A stretch of 32,644 nt of DNA from JBCBSS01 sp039819065 (lineage in GTDB: Bacteria; Bacteroidota; Bacteroidia; Cytophagales; Cyclobacteriaceae): positions 1 through 32,644 of the forward strand of contig JBCBSS010000089.1 in assembly GCA_039819065.1 (NCBI GenBank), read 5' to 3'. Below, one piece after another: positions 1 through 9,242 of this stretch (its first letter is position 1; each line of letters begins with the position of its first letter). The notes beneath the pieces are model-generated. The model saw nothing but the letters and a program-made list of their open reading frames with translations. It was not told the origin of the DNA and searched no databases. The translations under genes were made by a program, and so were the position numbers.

Positions 1-6
1 TGGGAA

Positions 7-381
7 TTACTTAGGAAATTCCCAGTCTTGTTTATCCATATCCATTATCAATGATGAAGCATTAAAGTCCAGTTGGTTTTTGTACACCTCAACCCTTCCA
101 GCTATTACATAATTCTTGCCTTTTTCCCACTCAATGGTATAACAGTTAAAACCATTAGGTAAAATGACCTTCTTAACTAAAGCAGCCCGCTCATCAAAAT
201 TACTAGACCTGATTACCACGTTCGCCAAACTAACTTTCAAATCCATGTAAGCGACCCCTGTAAATATCACATCGATATTGTATAAACCATCTTCGGACCT
301 CAGCAGCAATTGACTATGTGATATTTGGTAGTCTAGTAGTGTAAGGTTTCCAGATAGGGCAAACATAGTTATAGTATTCAT
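7..381 (-). CDS. Hypothetical 124-residue protein, possibly immunity-like
   Basis: I do not recognise this gene. It starts at an ATG and ends with TAA close to the window edge. The protein has no signal peptide or membrane segment. Alternating hydrophobic strands and several acidic residues (SEDG near residue 30, FTGVAYMDL near 40-48, a tail MDMDKQDWEF) suggest a small soluble alpha/beta or all-beta fold. Local GC is low, like the neighbouring fringe genes and unlike the body of the toxin gene. It is divergent from the gene at 493 with about 110 nt between them. Small soluble acidic proteins beside polymorphic-toxin tails are often immunity proteins, including orphans left by older tails, so that is one possible role. 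The evidence for it is position and style only. Confidence 0.6.
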   Translation of the reverse strand: MNTITMFALSGNLTLLDYQISHSQLLLRSEDGLYNIDVIFTGVAYMDLKVSLANVVIRSSNFDERAALVKKVILPNGFNCYTIEWEKGKNYVIAGRVEVYKNQLDFNASSLIMDMDKQDWEFPK

Positions 382-492
382 ATACGGTTAATACCTAAAC
401 AAAGTGGAAGATAGCAGTTCGGTATGATAATAAAATGTTTAACTTGAATGTTAAAGTAGAGTAATTTCGATTTACCGAGTTAATATTGGAAT

Positions 493-1047
493 ATGCAAAA
501 CAGAACGAAAGTCCAAATCTTACATTCCATAGGTCTGATTATGATTTTTCTATTTGTAACGTCGTCTTATGCGGTCGGTCAGTGCAAAAGTGAAAAAGAT
601 GAATTTACGGGAGTATCAACTATTACTGGAATAAAGCATATCGACCTAAAGCGTAGTACAAGTTTGTCCGTTAGAACGGCAAATGAATTCAAATTCACAA
701 AGCTCAATGACGGCTCAATTTTTTTGAGTATTGAGTTAAATGTAGGAGCCGTCGTCGAGCGTAAACTATTGAAAAGTGAGCCGGTGTTATTCAAGCTTTC
801 AGATGATAGTGTGATTAAAGTATATCCAGAATCAGATGTGGATCCAACCAAGAACCTTCACTTAGGCTATACGCCTACCTCAACATATTTAATAAAGATG
901 CGTCTTTCAGAGCAAGACCTAAAGTCATTCAGTAGAGCTTCCTTATCTGCAATCAGATTTACGATAGGAGATAACTACGATTATGAACCACATGGCATGC
1001 AGAAAAATGCTTTGAAGAAAGTTGCTCAATGTATGCTTAAAAACTAA
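493..1047 (+). CDS. Hypothetical exported protein, 184 residues
   Basis: The function is unknown. The first 30 residues look like a Sec signal peptide: basic start (NRTK), a hydrophobic stretch LIMIFLFVTSSYA, and a likely signal peptidase I site after SYA or VGQ. The VGQC sequence is a poor lipobox, so a lipoprotein is less likely. The mature part is beta-rich and contains only two cysteines, one just after the cleavage region and one near the C-terminus (QCMLKN), which could pair in the periplasm. No catalytic motif is visible. It converges on the small membrane-protein gene at 1320-1712. Sampled GC is about 38 percent, matching the low-GC fringe of the toxin locus. The start ATG is the only reasonable one because it precedes the signal peptide. 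Confidence 0.65.
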   Translation: MQNRTKVQILHSIGLIMIFLFVTSSYAVGQCKSEKDEFTGVSTITGIKHIDLKRSTSLSVRTANEFKFTKLNDGSIFLSIELNVGAVVERKLLKSEPVLFKLSDDSVIKVYPESDVDPTKNLHLGYTPTSTYLIKMRLSEQDLKSFSRASLSAIRFTIGDNYDYEPHGMQKNALKKVAQCMLKN

Positions 1048-1319
1048 GGTTGAACTGATTTGGTATCGGAAACAATACCAATAGGCATTAATTCAATACT
1101 ACGTAATTCAAAGTGAGAATACTTTTGTAGCAAAACAGCTACTTGTCTTACAAATAGCCATACTGGGTTACTCGCGAAGAATGGACAACCTCACTAATTT
1201 TGAGGTCTTTTCAGGTAGGCAAACTACATAAAACATCTATCACACATTAGTTATTGATTGACAATCTATCACTTACAATGGAAATAATGTCAAAACGGAT
1301 AAGCTGTTGTATTACCCAT
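1048..1319. other. Convergent intergenic region with weak hairpins
   Basis: No gene is visible. Three short dyads occur: TTGGTAT/ATACCAA (1060-1081), GTAGC/GCTAC (1127-1141) and ACCTCA/TGAGGT (1188-1206). The last is followed by CTTTT and could be a weak terminator for the plus-strand gene that ends at 1047. None has a long T-run, so I do not call a firm terminator. Confidence 0.3.
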
Positions 1320-1712
1320 TCATTTGTAGACAAGAATAAAATTATAAACTTCTCTTTTATACTTAACCTTAAGGGTATCGGAATCGGCATCTTTAAAAAG
1401 AAGTGCTCCAGCAAGTGCCACATCTTTAAAATTAGCTTCCTCACTACGTTCTAAAGACTTAGCCCATATTTGTATTCTTTTGTTGCCTTTCAATGTAACA
1501 TATCTGAATTCAGGATCTTCGCGCCAGCCATCAGGATAGTATGTACTCGATATAGTATCGTTTAAGATAGTTTGGTGATTTAATTCAAACGAATACTCTT
1601 TATCCAACTTTTCAATTAGTCGGTCATTTTCCAAACGACTCAAAATTAAAAATAAAATGATCGCCGTAATAATAACTATGGCCAAAATAACTTTAAGTTG
1701 TTGGCTATGCAT
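1320..1712 (-). CDS. Small membrane-anchored protein coupled to the toxin gene; candidate immunity or accessory protein
   Basis: This 130-residue protein has one strong N-terminal membrane segment (about residues 8-25, LKVILAIVIITAIILFLIL) followed by a charged, soluble domain with several aromatic residues. It has no lipobox. The topology is probably a single anchor with the domain on one face of the inner membrane. Its ATG immediately follows the TAA of the TcB-TcC gene (TAAATG), so translation is probably coupled and the two products are made together. GC is very low (about 25 percent in the sampled line near 1561-1620), matching the variable tail of the toxin rather than its conserved body, as if tail and small gene moved as one unit. 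In Rhs and other polymorphic toxin systems this position is normally held by the immunity gene. A toxin chaperone or an unrelated passenger are alternatives. No family was recognised. Confidence 0.7.
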   Translation of the reverse strand: MHSQQLKVILAIVIITAIILFLILSRLENDRLIEKLDKEYSFELNHQTILNDTISSTYYPDGWREDPEFRYVTLKGNKRIQIWAKSLERSEEANFKDVALAGALLFKDADSDTLKVKYKREVYNFILVYK

Positions 1713-4700
1713 TTATTCTAAACGTTTTATTTCTCCAGAGTTGTAACCGCCCGTGACAGGTGCTGAAGCACCCACACCAATTGAAACAGAATAAGTGTAA
1801 ACATAATAATTTCCTACCGTACTCCAAGCGACTCCTCCTCCCAAATCAGCTCCATACACGTTACCGCTTGCCATGAGTTTTTCACGCTCTCCATAAAGAT
1901 GTTTTAAACCGAATTCTGTAGTAGGTCCCGTAAAATCTACTCTTGCCAATTCTCCTGCTACGCTTACTTCAGGCATAACACCCGTGGCAATTTCATGATA
2001 TGGAAGAAATTCTCCCTCATGCTCTCCAGCAAGAACAAAATAGCCTCCAATATCGGCCTCAATTCCTAAGCCCCCAAATATACCGCCAACATCTCCGGCA
2101 ATTGCTTCCGCTTTATAAAATGGATTAAGTGCTACGGGGGCGAACGGAAAGACACTAACCGAAGTTATAGTTAAATCGTAAACTACTTTTTCAAACAAAT
2201 TCCAATCTTCGCCGCTTATAAGCTCATAAGGAGGAAGAATAGGAAATTCTCTTAATACTCTAGCTAATAAAACTGTACGAGGTGTAGCTTCCTTAACCTT
2301 AGGTATAACCGGTTCAGACATATTTTCAGTTATTTTTTGTTCCTCAGGAATTGGGAAAAAGATGGCCGCTCTTAGACTATTATCCTCATTCAATTGATAA
2401 ATAGCAATTTTATTACTGCCAAAAGGTTCCAGTGATCTTATGCCTCTCCTACGATATTTTCGTCTAACACTACTTATAATTTCCTCCCTACTCTGAGAAA
2501 AATCAATTTTAAATCTTCTTTGGATTTCTTCTATACTTCCAAATAGTTGAACACCTTCACCAAGAAATGCTCCACCAAATTTACTTTGGCTCAGTTGATC
2601 AAATATGACCCTAATCTCTTCTTCTCTCCGTTCGGTCTCTTGCCACTTATTAAACTCTTCTATTTTTTTGCGTCTATTCTCATCTGCACCATCACTTTGT
2701 CGGCCATCTATATCTCTGAAAGTAATGGGTTTATTGCCAGCATAGTTATAACTATTCAGTTGTGGATAATCATCCTTCAGCGGATCAACACTAACAAACC
2801 TCGCCAACCATGCTGCATAGTATCTAGCTCCATAGTAGTATAATCCCGTTTCGTCATCCCTTTCCTTACCTACATACCTGTACCTTTTCAATGAAGTTTC
2901 GGCATTGTTGCGACCACTTCGATAGCTAGATGTGCCAAAAGGATAATACTCTTCATAAGAAATAATAGCAGCATTTTCGTCTAATTCGAGGTTGGCGGAA
3001 TCGAGATGGTTAGATAGCTGATAGCGCTTTGTAATGATGGACGTGGCTAATGTAGTGCTGTTATCTACTTTAAGCGTTTCAAGCAAGGCAATACGGCTCG
3101 CATCATCCATGACATGAAAGCTCTCTCTTTCGGTTTCCAGTGCACCATTGTTGTATTTGCGGTAGACTTCCCAGCCTCCCAGGTAGAGGCGTTCTTCCTT
3201 TATGTTACCGTTTTCAATCACTTTTCTGGCACGGTCGCCTCCGCCATCATAACAATAGTAGGCCGTGCCTCCCCCACCGAGGTTGGCGCTTTGCAATCTG
3301 TCTGCGTGATCCCAGGTCATCGTACTTAGATGAGGCATTTGGGTCATGTTACCGTGAATGTCATAAGCATATTCAGCTTGGGTAGGCGCTATACCATCAT
3401 TAGAAGTGCTGAGTAAGTAGTTATTGATATCGTAATGGTAATGACGCGTCCAATTGCCACCATTGGCCAAATGAATCATTTTCATGATGTTGCCCATCTC
3501 ATCGTACTCATAGCTTTGGTTGTAGGTGCGCAGAGCGGCGGTATTGTTATCGGGTAGGGGTTGAATAGCCAGGTCGTTGGGGCCGGGTGTCGTATTACTG
3601 CCTGCCATCTCGCGGCCGTTAGCGGAAAGCAAGCGGTGAAGGGCATCGTAGGTGTACTTTGTATGCGGTGCTACCTGGGCGTTGTTAAAGAATACGGTTT
3701 GTTGTGCATCGTCGCGCATGGCTACGATGTTGCCTACCGGGTCATAGACATAGCTTAATTCTTGTAATACCGTACTGCCACCGTCACGGGTGGTGCGCAA
3801 TTGGGCCAGGCGGAAGGTGTCAGGATCGTAGCTATAGGTGGTCTGTGAACCGTTGTCATAAGTGATGCGGGTGCGCTGCCCACGGGCGTTGTAGAGGATG
3901 CTTTGCACCATATTGCTACCACCGGTGTCATAGATCAAACGTACCCAAAGTCTTTCCAGCGCACCTCCTTCATCATAGCTCGGCGAAATATGACTGTCAT
4001 CGGGAGTGGTCATTTTTCGCACGCGATTGAGCGCATCGTAGAGGTACTCGGACTCAAAAGTTTCGTTTTCCAGCAAAGCACTGGCAGAACTTTCCAGGTT
4101 GGTGGTATTGGTGTAGCTGTCCAAGGCAATCCAATCGGGTACGGTTTGGTATTGTAAAGCCATGGTCCGTTCCATTTTCAAGGGATTGCCTTTGAAATCA
4201 AAGCGCACATTCTTCGACATGCCAGCCGAATCAAAAGATATATACGCCTGGCCTCGAACGTTCTTATTCTCGGGCGCAGGTGCTTCTTCGCCGAATACGG
4301 TCAGGCTGATCAGTTTTTCCGGATCGGGAGTAACTTGATCGTAGTTTTCGACCAGATAGGTACGCGTAGGTCGCAGCAAAGCATCATAAGCAAAACGCAT
4401 CTGATGAGATCGATTATCCCATATCCGCAATGGGTTGCCCACCACGTCGGCCATGGCATAGCGCGCACCATTATCGATATGGTCGGTGTAGAGCAATTGA
4501 CCCAAAGCGCCATAGCGATAAGTGAAACTTTGCCTGCCTTTGGCATCGATAATGGCCGTAGGGTTCCCCTGTACATCAAATAGCGTCTTCATCTCGTAAA
4601 GGCCGTGATCGGCATTGTCATCAATGATGAGGAAGGGCCTGCCTAAGGTATCTGTAACCGTAATTTGGGGTATATCGGCATGCTTAGCGGCCAGCCAGGC

Positions 4701-7700
4701 CGCTCGCTCATGGGCATCGGTTGGCTCCACTCCGGTTGGGTCGGGACTGTTGCGCTGGCTGTACCAGTCACTTTCTAGCACGGTATCGTTCTGGTCGTAG
4801 CTGGCTTGTTGCCAGGGATCGAAGATCACTTTGGTAAAAGTGCCATCGGGCAGATCGGTTTTGATAGCCCGGTTCAAAGGATCATAATGGATAACAGGTG
4901 TCACGCCATATTCTACCAATTCGGCTTCATCCTCATATTCGAAAGTGCTGCTGTAATACGGTTCGTACTGCTTAATAGGGTTGCCTTTGTTGTCCAGCAC
5001 CGTTCTACCGTTACCGATCCATCGCGGATCAACTGCACCGGTGACCAGGTCACCGTTGCCATCGCGCTGCAGTGTGCCCTGGGCATCGCGTAAAAAGGCA
5101 TCGCCCGGCGCGGCTAAGGCTTTGGCCATCACCACATTGCCCAGACCGTCGGAATACTCGTATCCTTCTAGCCAATGCGTATTGGCATCTTTGTGGGTTT
5201 CCCGCGTTCTGGAATAGGCATAATTAGGCCGTTGTTCATTCATCCATCGGAACAGATCGTAGGCAAAAGTGGCTGAGGGATCAGCTAAGGTATCGCCATC
5301 GGTACTACCTTCCTTGCCCATCACTGCTACCGCCGTCACCATACCCAACACGTCAAAAGCCACCGCCTGCCGGTTAAGGTTAGGGTCTGTCATCAAGTCA
5401 GGCTGCAACAATCGGTAGTCCTGTTGTGCCTGGATAACATTACCTAACGCATCCTGGGCTTGGTTGACCAATAGATGATAAGCATCGTAAGTCACTGTGC
5501 CTTGGTTGCCAAAAGGATCTTCCTGCACCACCGGCAGGTAGAAATGGGCTGCATCGAAGACTACTTTTCCCGAAGGTATCCAGTAGTGGCCGTCACTCAG
5601 CAGGTCCTGGTAGCCACCTTCGCTGAGCACGGCGGCATCTACCCGCGTGAAGCCATTGTTCAGCACGTTGTTGATCAAACCTGGTGTCAGTGCCAATTGA
5701 TGGGTTTGGTAGGGCAAGGCATGAAAAGCCACTTGCCCCTCAGGCAAAACAGCGCTGAGGTCCTCATTGTAATAGCTGATCCTGCCCACACCGATGGCCC
5801 TTTTTTCTACCTGACCCGGCGTGGGTTGGGCTTCATAAGGGATAGTACTGGCTCCGACTATGGCACTTTTCAGTGCCTCTATCTCGAATTTACCAGCCAT
5901 GGTAAGTCCAGTGATTTCATATTGCTTGGCTCCTCTTGGCAGGCCTAACCGGTAGAAATCTGCGGCATCAGGTAAGTTAATCAGGTCGGTTTCTGCATAA
6001 GCCACCAACAAAACTCCCTGTTCAGGATGTTGCGGTATTCTACGAGGATAAGCCACATTGGCAGCCTCGATCACTTGCCCGTACGCATCGGTTTCCAGCA
6101 CCAATTGATGCTGCGTACGCGGGTCATCCGGTACACGTTCATATTGGTGACTCAACGACTCAGAAGGTGTGACAAGGTAGACCCCATAGAGATTGTTGAC
6201 CCTGGGTTGAATTTGTCGCAAGCTGTAATTGCTTTCTGCTACGGTATAGGGGTGCACGGATTCCGGCAGGTAATCGTCGGCATAGACCTCCGAGCGCAGC
6301 ACTTGTCCTCGCAAAGCCCTGGCTGCTTCCCTTTCCTCTTCAGCGGTCAGACCGGCTGGCAACAGCACATCGGGCAGGTCCCAGGCTTGGGCATCTCCCT
6401 GGTAGTATTCCTTCGCATATTGCTTGAGTATGGTGTCTTTTTCCCGGTAGAATCCCGTATGGAACCAGGTTTTGGTATGTACCGGTGGTACGTAGAATGG
6501 CTCTTCCGGTACATTGCTACTGCCTCCCGCCGCAAACAGGGCATAGTCTTCGGTGTCCCATTGTTCTACCATACCGAAGCCTCGGAACTCCCGTTCTACC
6601 CCATCGAAATAGCCGTGATGGTAGGCATAACGTGCTGCAAAGCGATTGTTTTGTACTTGATCAACCATTTCGGTCTTTTCTACCACCTGCACAGGAAAAG
6701 GCAACTTGGTCACCCAGGGCTTTCCGGTACGCTCATCCTGTAGGTAGAATTTAGTAGAAGGAGCGTAAGTCACGTTGGTGATCGCCCCCATATTATTGTT
6801 GGTTTGGGTCAACAGGTAAGGCTTGCCTTCGTCCATCAGGTCGATGTAGCGTATCCGGCCGGGGTCTTCCCCAGGTAGCGGTGAGCTGCATACAATACAA
6901 GAAGTACCTTTGCCCAATAGGTCGAAAACGGCTATGGCAGAAAGGTTGTCTACAGGGAATTGCGCATTGATCGTCACAGGGGCGGCCAACATATTACCGG
7001 ACTGATTAGGCCAGCATTTGATCTCATCTTTGGCAATATAGATAATATCAGTAGTGCCAGAGCCATCCACATCAGCCAGGCGTACTCGGTCTTGTTCAAA
7101 AAGCTCGTCATGATCAAACCAAGGGGAATTGGCCAGAATAACCTTCTTCCCGAAGCGGCCATAACCAAGGTTCGGCCAGAAACACACTTCACCGTTCCTT
7201 ACCCTTACAATTTCGGTCATCCCGCCCCCGCTCATATCGGCGAGGTAGATACTTTGTTCACGATCGGCAAAGACCAAAGCAGGGCCATTTTCTTCTTCCA
7301 GTGCTTGTGCCACTTGCATAGAAGGCACATAACCTTTTTTCGCCTTGGATTCATACCATGTAAAACAATAGTCCTCTGTGATCACGATATCAGCAAAGCC
7401 ATCACCGGTCAGGTCGATCATGCGCAGGTTGGGATCTTGCCAGTTGACATTCGGCTGGTGCTCGTAAGGTGTGAAAGTCTCCCACTGCCCATCTGCCCGT
7501 AAGCTGAAAACCCCTTGCAAGGCAGTGGATTGCACCACCAGGTCAAGTTGGCCATCTCCATCTACATCAGTAAGTTGCTGCTGCAATCCTTGTAAGTTAG
7601 CCAATGAAGGGCGGTTGCTCACCGGTTGGAATGCATCGAAAGTGACTTGGTTGGTTACGGCCGGTTCAGCTGCATAATAGCCACCGTCACCACGGTTCTT

Positions 7701-9149
7701 CTTATACCACCAGCCACCATTGTCTTCGTATAGAATGCCTTGCAAACCTTCGCCATAGAGGTCTGTCCAACGCAATTGTGGACCTGTTATACCGCCGGGC
7801 AAGTCTTTGAGGTCTTCAATATCAAAGTACCTGACTTGGTCACTGGTTTTGGCCTCGGTGTAGGTAAAAGTGACCGGAGGTAACTGCTGAGGTGCCTCGC
7901 CTTCCTGATAAGCCGTATATTGGGCACTGATGAGGCGCGTCGCAGTAGCATTCTCGTCGTAAGCTACATCTGTAGAAGCCACCAGATAAGGGTTGGCACC
8001 CAACTCCGTAAAATTGTGAAACATGAGCATTCTGCGGCACAAACGATAGGTCCTGATCTCAAAACCGGCACGGTAATGAGAGAAAGGGTCTTGGCGGCTC
8101 AGCCAGGGTTGTGTTTCTGCATAGCTAGGTGTAGTGCCTGTATGCTCCCCATAGTCAAAGATTAGCTCAAAATGCCATTCATTACCCATCGACAATTCAC
8201 CAGTGAGCCGATCAACCATGAGGCTATTTCCGTACCTTACTTTCTTTAGGTATTTCTGGGCAAAAGCATTGCCATCGGTCAGCCGATGCTTTTCATAAAT
8301 CGAGGGTGGTATGTTCTCGTTGTTCTCCTGTTTGTATTCATAAACGACTATATTCCCTTTGTCGTCATAGGTCTTTTCTATCAACCATTGAAAGACCCTG
8401 GTCGAGTCATTGGGGTCACTGATACGCGCCTGGACCTCCTTGCCGTAGACGGTCGTCACATTGTCCCTGGTGGTCACTTGCCAGTGTGAGATGCCAGTAT
8501 TTTCGTCCAGTCTTCTTTCTATTCTGGCAAAAAGCCCTTCTGTCCTGGGGCGATAGGCGTGTACTTTGTAACCGTCCTTGTTGTACACCTTGCGCACCCA
8601 TGCTCCGCTGCTCTCTTCCAGAAAGGGTACCAGATCTTCGGCACCAGCCATAATGAATGTATCACTTTCTTCCGCATCCTGATATTTGGGCAGCCCCTTC
8701 TGGGTTTTGCGGGTGATGGCCGGGTAGGTCAGGTTCCAGCCAATACCATAAGGGCTATTACCACTGCCAGAATCATAGGCCAACGCCAATTGCGGGCCAA
8801 AGCCTCCTCTTCCCGGACTAGTTTTGATCGGTATGCTCATGGAGCCGGTGCCCGTCACAGGGTTCACTTCGTACTTCTCTCCCATACCGGTAATGGCTCC
8901 GCCACCTTTGGGCAAGTTGATGCCAGGTACTTGGGGCTGCACCTGGTTAAAATCGAAAGCTATACCCTCAAATAATGAAGTAGAAGCCTGGCTTGTACCT
9001 TGTTGTTGGTTACTGGCGCCATTTTCCTGGTTCCCTGCCTGTTGCTCATCACCAACAGTAGCTCCCGATGGTTGTTGATTGCTGCCCGGGCGCCCGTTAG
9101 CACCATTTTCATTTTGTTCGTTGCGGTTGCGGCCAAAAAATGAGTCCAT
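1713..9149 (-). CDS. Fused TcB-TcC toxin protein (SpvB, FG-GAP, Rhs core, novel C-terminal payload)
   Basis: The 2478-residue protein matches the summed length of separate TcB and TcC subunits. Residues 10-55 are low-complexity N/Q/G-rich. An SpvB domain starts near 75 (NPVTGTGSMSIPI, then LALAYDSGSGNSPYGIGW). FG-GAP/VCBS calcium-loop-like repeats lie at about 520-710 (DVDGDGQLD, DLTGDGFAD, DMSGGG, DVDGSGTTD). The TcdB middle domain shows YHHGYFDGVEREFRGFGM near 844-866. Rhs/YD repeats run from about 1320 to 2085, then the Rhs-associated core (ETGLYYYGARYYAAWLARF) ending in RDIDG at 2145-2149. Residues 2150-2478 are the variable payload, with no enzyme family recognised. In known Tc toxins TcB-TcC forms a closed shell holding the self-cleaved TcC tail, and docks on TcA for injection. 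There is no signal peptide. GC falls sharply over the tail. The toxin family call is secure; the payload activity is unknown. Confidence 0.95.
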   Translation of the reverse strand: MDSFFGRNRNEQNENGANGRPGSNQQPSGATVGDEQQAGNQENGASNQQQGTSQASTSLFEGIAFDFNQVQPQVPGINLPKGGGAITGMGEKYEVNPVTGTGSMSIPIKTSPGRGGFGPQLALAYDSGSGNSPYGIGWNLTYPAITRKTQKGLPKYQDAEESDTFIMAGAEDLVPFLEESSGAWVRKVYNKDGYKVHAYRPRTEGLFARIERRLDENTGISHWQVTTRDNVTTVYGKEVQARISDPNDSTRVFQWLIEKTYDDKGNIVVYEYKQENNENIPPSIYEKHRLTDGNAFAQKYLKKVRYGNSLMVDRLTGELSMGNEWHFELIFDYGEHTGTTPSYAETQPWLSRQDPFSHYRAGFEIRTYRLCRRMLMFHNFTELGANPYLVASTDVAYDENATATRLISAQYTAYQEGEAPQQLPPVTFTYTEAKTSDQVRYFDIEDLKDLPGGITGPQLRWTDLYGEGLQGILYEDNGGWWYKKNRGDGGYYAAEPAVTNQVTFDAFQPVSNRPSLANLQGLQQQLTDVDGDGQLDLVVQSTALQGVFSLRADGQWETFTPYEHQPNVNWQDPNLRMIDLTGDGFADIVITEDYCFTWYESKAKKGYVPSMQVAQALEEENGPALVFADREQSIYLADMSGGGMTEIVRVRNGEVCFWPNLGYGRFGKKVILANSPWFDHDELFEQDRVRLADVDGSGTTDIIYIAKDEIKCWPNQSGNMLAAPVTINAQFPVDNLSAIAVFDLLGKGTSCIVCSSPLPGEDPGRIRYIDLMDEGKPYLLTQTNNNMGAITNVTYAPSTKFYLQDERTGKPWVTKLPFPVQVVEKTEMVDQVQNNRFAARYAYHHGYFDGVEREFRGFGMVEQWDTEDYALFAAGGSSNVPEEPFYVPPVHTKTWFHTGFYREKDTILKQYAKEYYQGDAQAWDLPDVLLPAGLTAEEEREAARALRGQVLRSEVYADDYLPESVHPYTVAESNYSLRQIQPRVNNLYGVYLVTPSESLSHQYERVPDDPRTQHQLVLETDAYGQVIEAANVAYPRRIPQHPEQGVLLVAYAETDLINLPDAADFYRLGLPRGAKQYEITGLTMAGKFEIEALKSAIVGASTIPYEAQPTPGQVEKRAIGVGRISYYNEDLSAVLPEGQVAFHALPYQTHQLALTPGLINNVLNNGFTRVDAAVLSEGGYQDLLSDGHYWIPSGKVVFDAAHFYLPVVQEDPFGNQGTVTYDAYHLLVNQAQDALGNVIQAQQDYRLLQPDLMTDPNLNRQAVAFDVLGMVTAVAVMGKEGSTDGDTLADPSATFAYDLFRWMNEQRPNYAYSRTRETHKDANTHWLEGYEYSDGLGNVVMAKALAAPGDAFLRDAQGTLQRDGNGDLVTGAVDPRWIGNGRTVLDNKGNPIKQYEPYYSSTFEYEDEAELVEYGVTPVIHYDPLNRAIKTDLPDGTFTKVIFDPWQQASYDQNDTVLESDWYSQRNSPDPTGVEPTDAHERAAWLAAKHADIPQITVTDTLGRPFLIIDDNADHGLYEMKTLFDVQGNPTAIIDAKGRQSFTYRYGALGQLLYTDHIDNGARYAMADVVGNPLRIWDNRSHQMRFAYDALLRPTRTYLVENYDQVTPDPEKLISLTVFGEEAPAPENKNVRGQAYISFDSAGMSKNVRFDFKGNPLKMERTMALQYQTVPDWIALDSYTNTTNLESSASALLENETFESEYLYDALNRVRKMTTPDDSHISPSYDEGGALERLWVRLIYDTGGSNMVQSILYNARGQRTRITYDNGSQTTYSYDPDTFRLAQLRTTRDGGSTVLQELSYVYDPVGNIVAMRDDAQQTVFFNNAQVAPHTKYTYDALHRLLSANGREMAGSNTTPGPNDLAIQPLPDNNTAALRTYNQSYEYDEMGNIMKMIHLANGGNWTRHYHYDINNYLLSTSNDGIAPTQAEYAYDIHGNMTQMPHLSTMTWDHADRLQSANLGGGGTAYYCYDGGGDRARKVIENGNIKEERLYLGGWEVYRKYNNGALETERESFHVMDDASRIALLETLKVDNSTTLATSIITKRYQLSNHLDSANLELDENAAIISYEEYYPFGTSSYRSGRNNAETSLKRYRYVGKERDDETGLYYYGARYYAAWLARFVSVDPLKDDYPQLNSYNYAGNKPITFRDIDGRQSDGADENRRKKIEEFNKWQETERREEEIRVIFDQLSQSKFGGAFLGEGVQLFGSIEEIQRRFKIDFSQSREEIISSVRRKYRRRGIRSLEPFGSNKIAIYQLNEDNSLRAAIFFPIPEEQKITENMSEPVIPKVKEATPRTVLLARVLREFPILPPYELISGEDWNLFEKVVYDLTITSVSVFPFAPVALNPFYKAEAIAGDVGGIFGGLGIEADIGGYFVLAGEHEGEFLPYHEIATGVMPEVSVAGELARVDFTGPTTEFGLKHLYGEREKLMASGNVYGADLGGGVAWSTVGNYYVYTYSVSIGVGASAPVTGGYNSGEIKRLE
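1716..2702 (-). other. Hypervariable C-terminal payload region of the TcB-TcC protein (residues 2150-2478)
   Basis: This 329-residue tail follows the conserved RDIDG end of the Rhs core. Its first part is charged and helical (ENRRKKIEEFNKWQ, then REEIISSVRRKYRRRG). A middle stretch is hydrophobic and proline-containing (TSVSVFPFAPVALNP). The last 130 residues are glycine-rich with alternating small and hydrophobic residues (AGDVGGIFGGLGIEADIGGY, later YSVSIGVGASAPVTGGYNSG). No ADP-ribosyltransferase, deamidase, HNH/GHH nuclease or HEXXH protease motif was found by eye. The glycine-rich pattern could be a beta-barrel or membrane-inserting domain, which is speculative. Sampled lines here have about 30-38 percent GC, against about 53-63 percent in sampled lines of the conserved body. 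Confidence 0.7.
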
Positions 9150-9207
9150 AGGTTAATGTTTGTTTGTGATGACGGTTATTTATTGTGTGTTCTTCATGCT
9201 ATTGTAC

Positions 9208-9227
9208 AGCGAACATTCCTGTTCGCT
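9208..9227. promoter_or_regulatory. Perfect palindrome, candidate operator upstream of the TcB-TcC gene
   Basis: The dyad has 8-bp arms, AGCGAACA and TGTTCGCT, around TTCC, about 60 bp before the toxin start. Its core GAACA-N4-TGTTC recurs at 9243-9256 with centres exactly 32 bp apart, about three helical turns, which fits two dimeric repressor sites on one face of the DNA. Function is inferred. Confidence 0.45.
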
Positions 9228-9242
9228 TATTGCTTTTTAAAC

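Noticed and set aside
1247..1454. Two small open frames overlapping on opposite strands
   Set aside because: Both overlap the end of the coupled membrane-protein gene and have no supporting features.
1716..2702. Metalloprotease motif in the toxin tail (GEHEGEF, YHE)
   Set aside because: These do not form HEXXH and are not in a helical context.
6027..6743. A 238-residue open frame on the plus strand inside the TcB-TcC gene, and many similar frames
   Set aside because: They lie antisense to a strongly conserved toxin gene and show no domain or start signal; GC-rich coding DNA gives such shadows.
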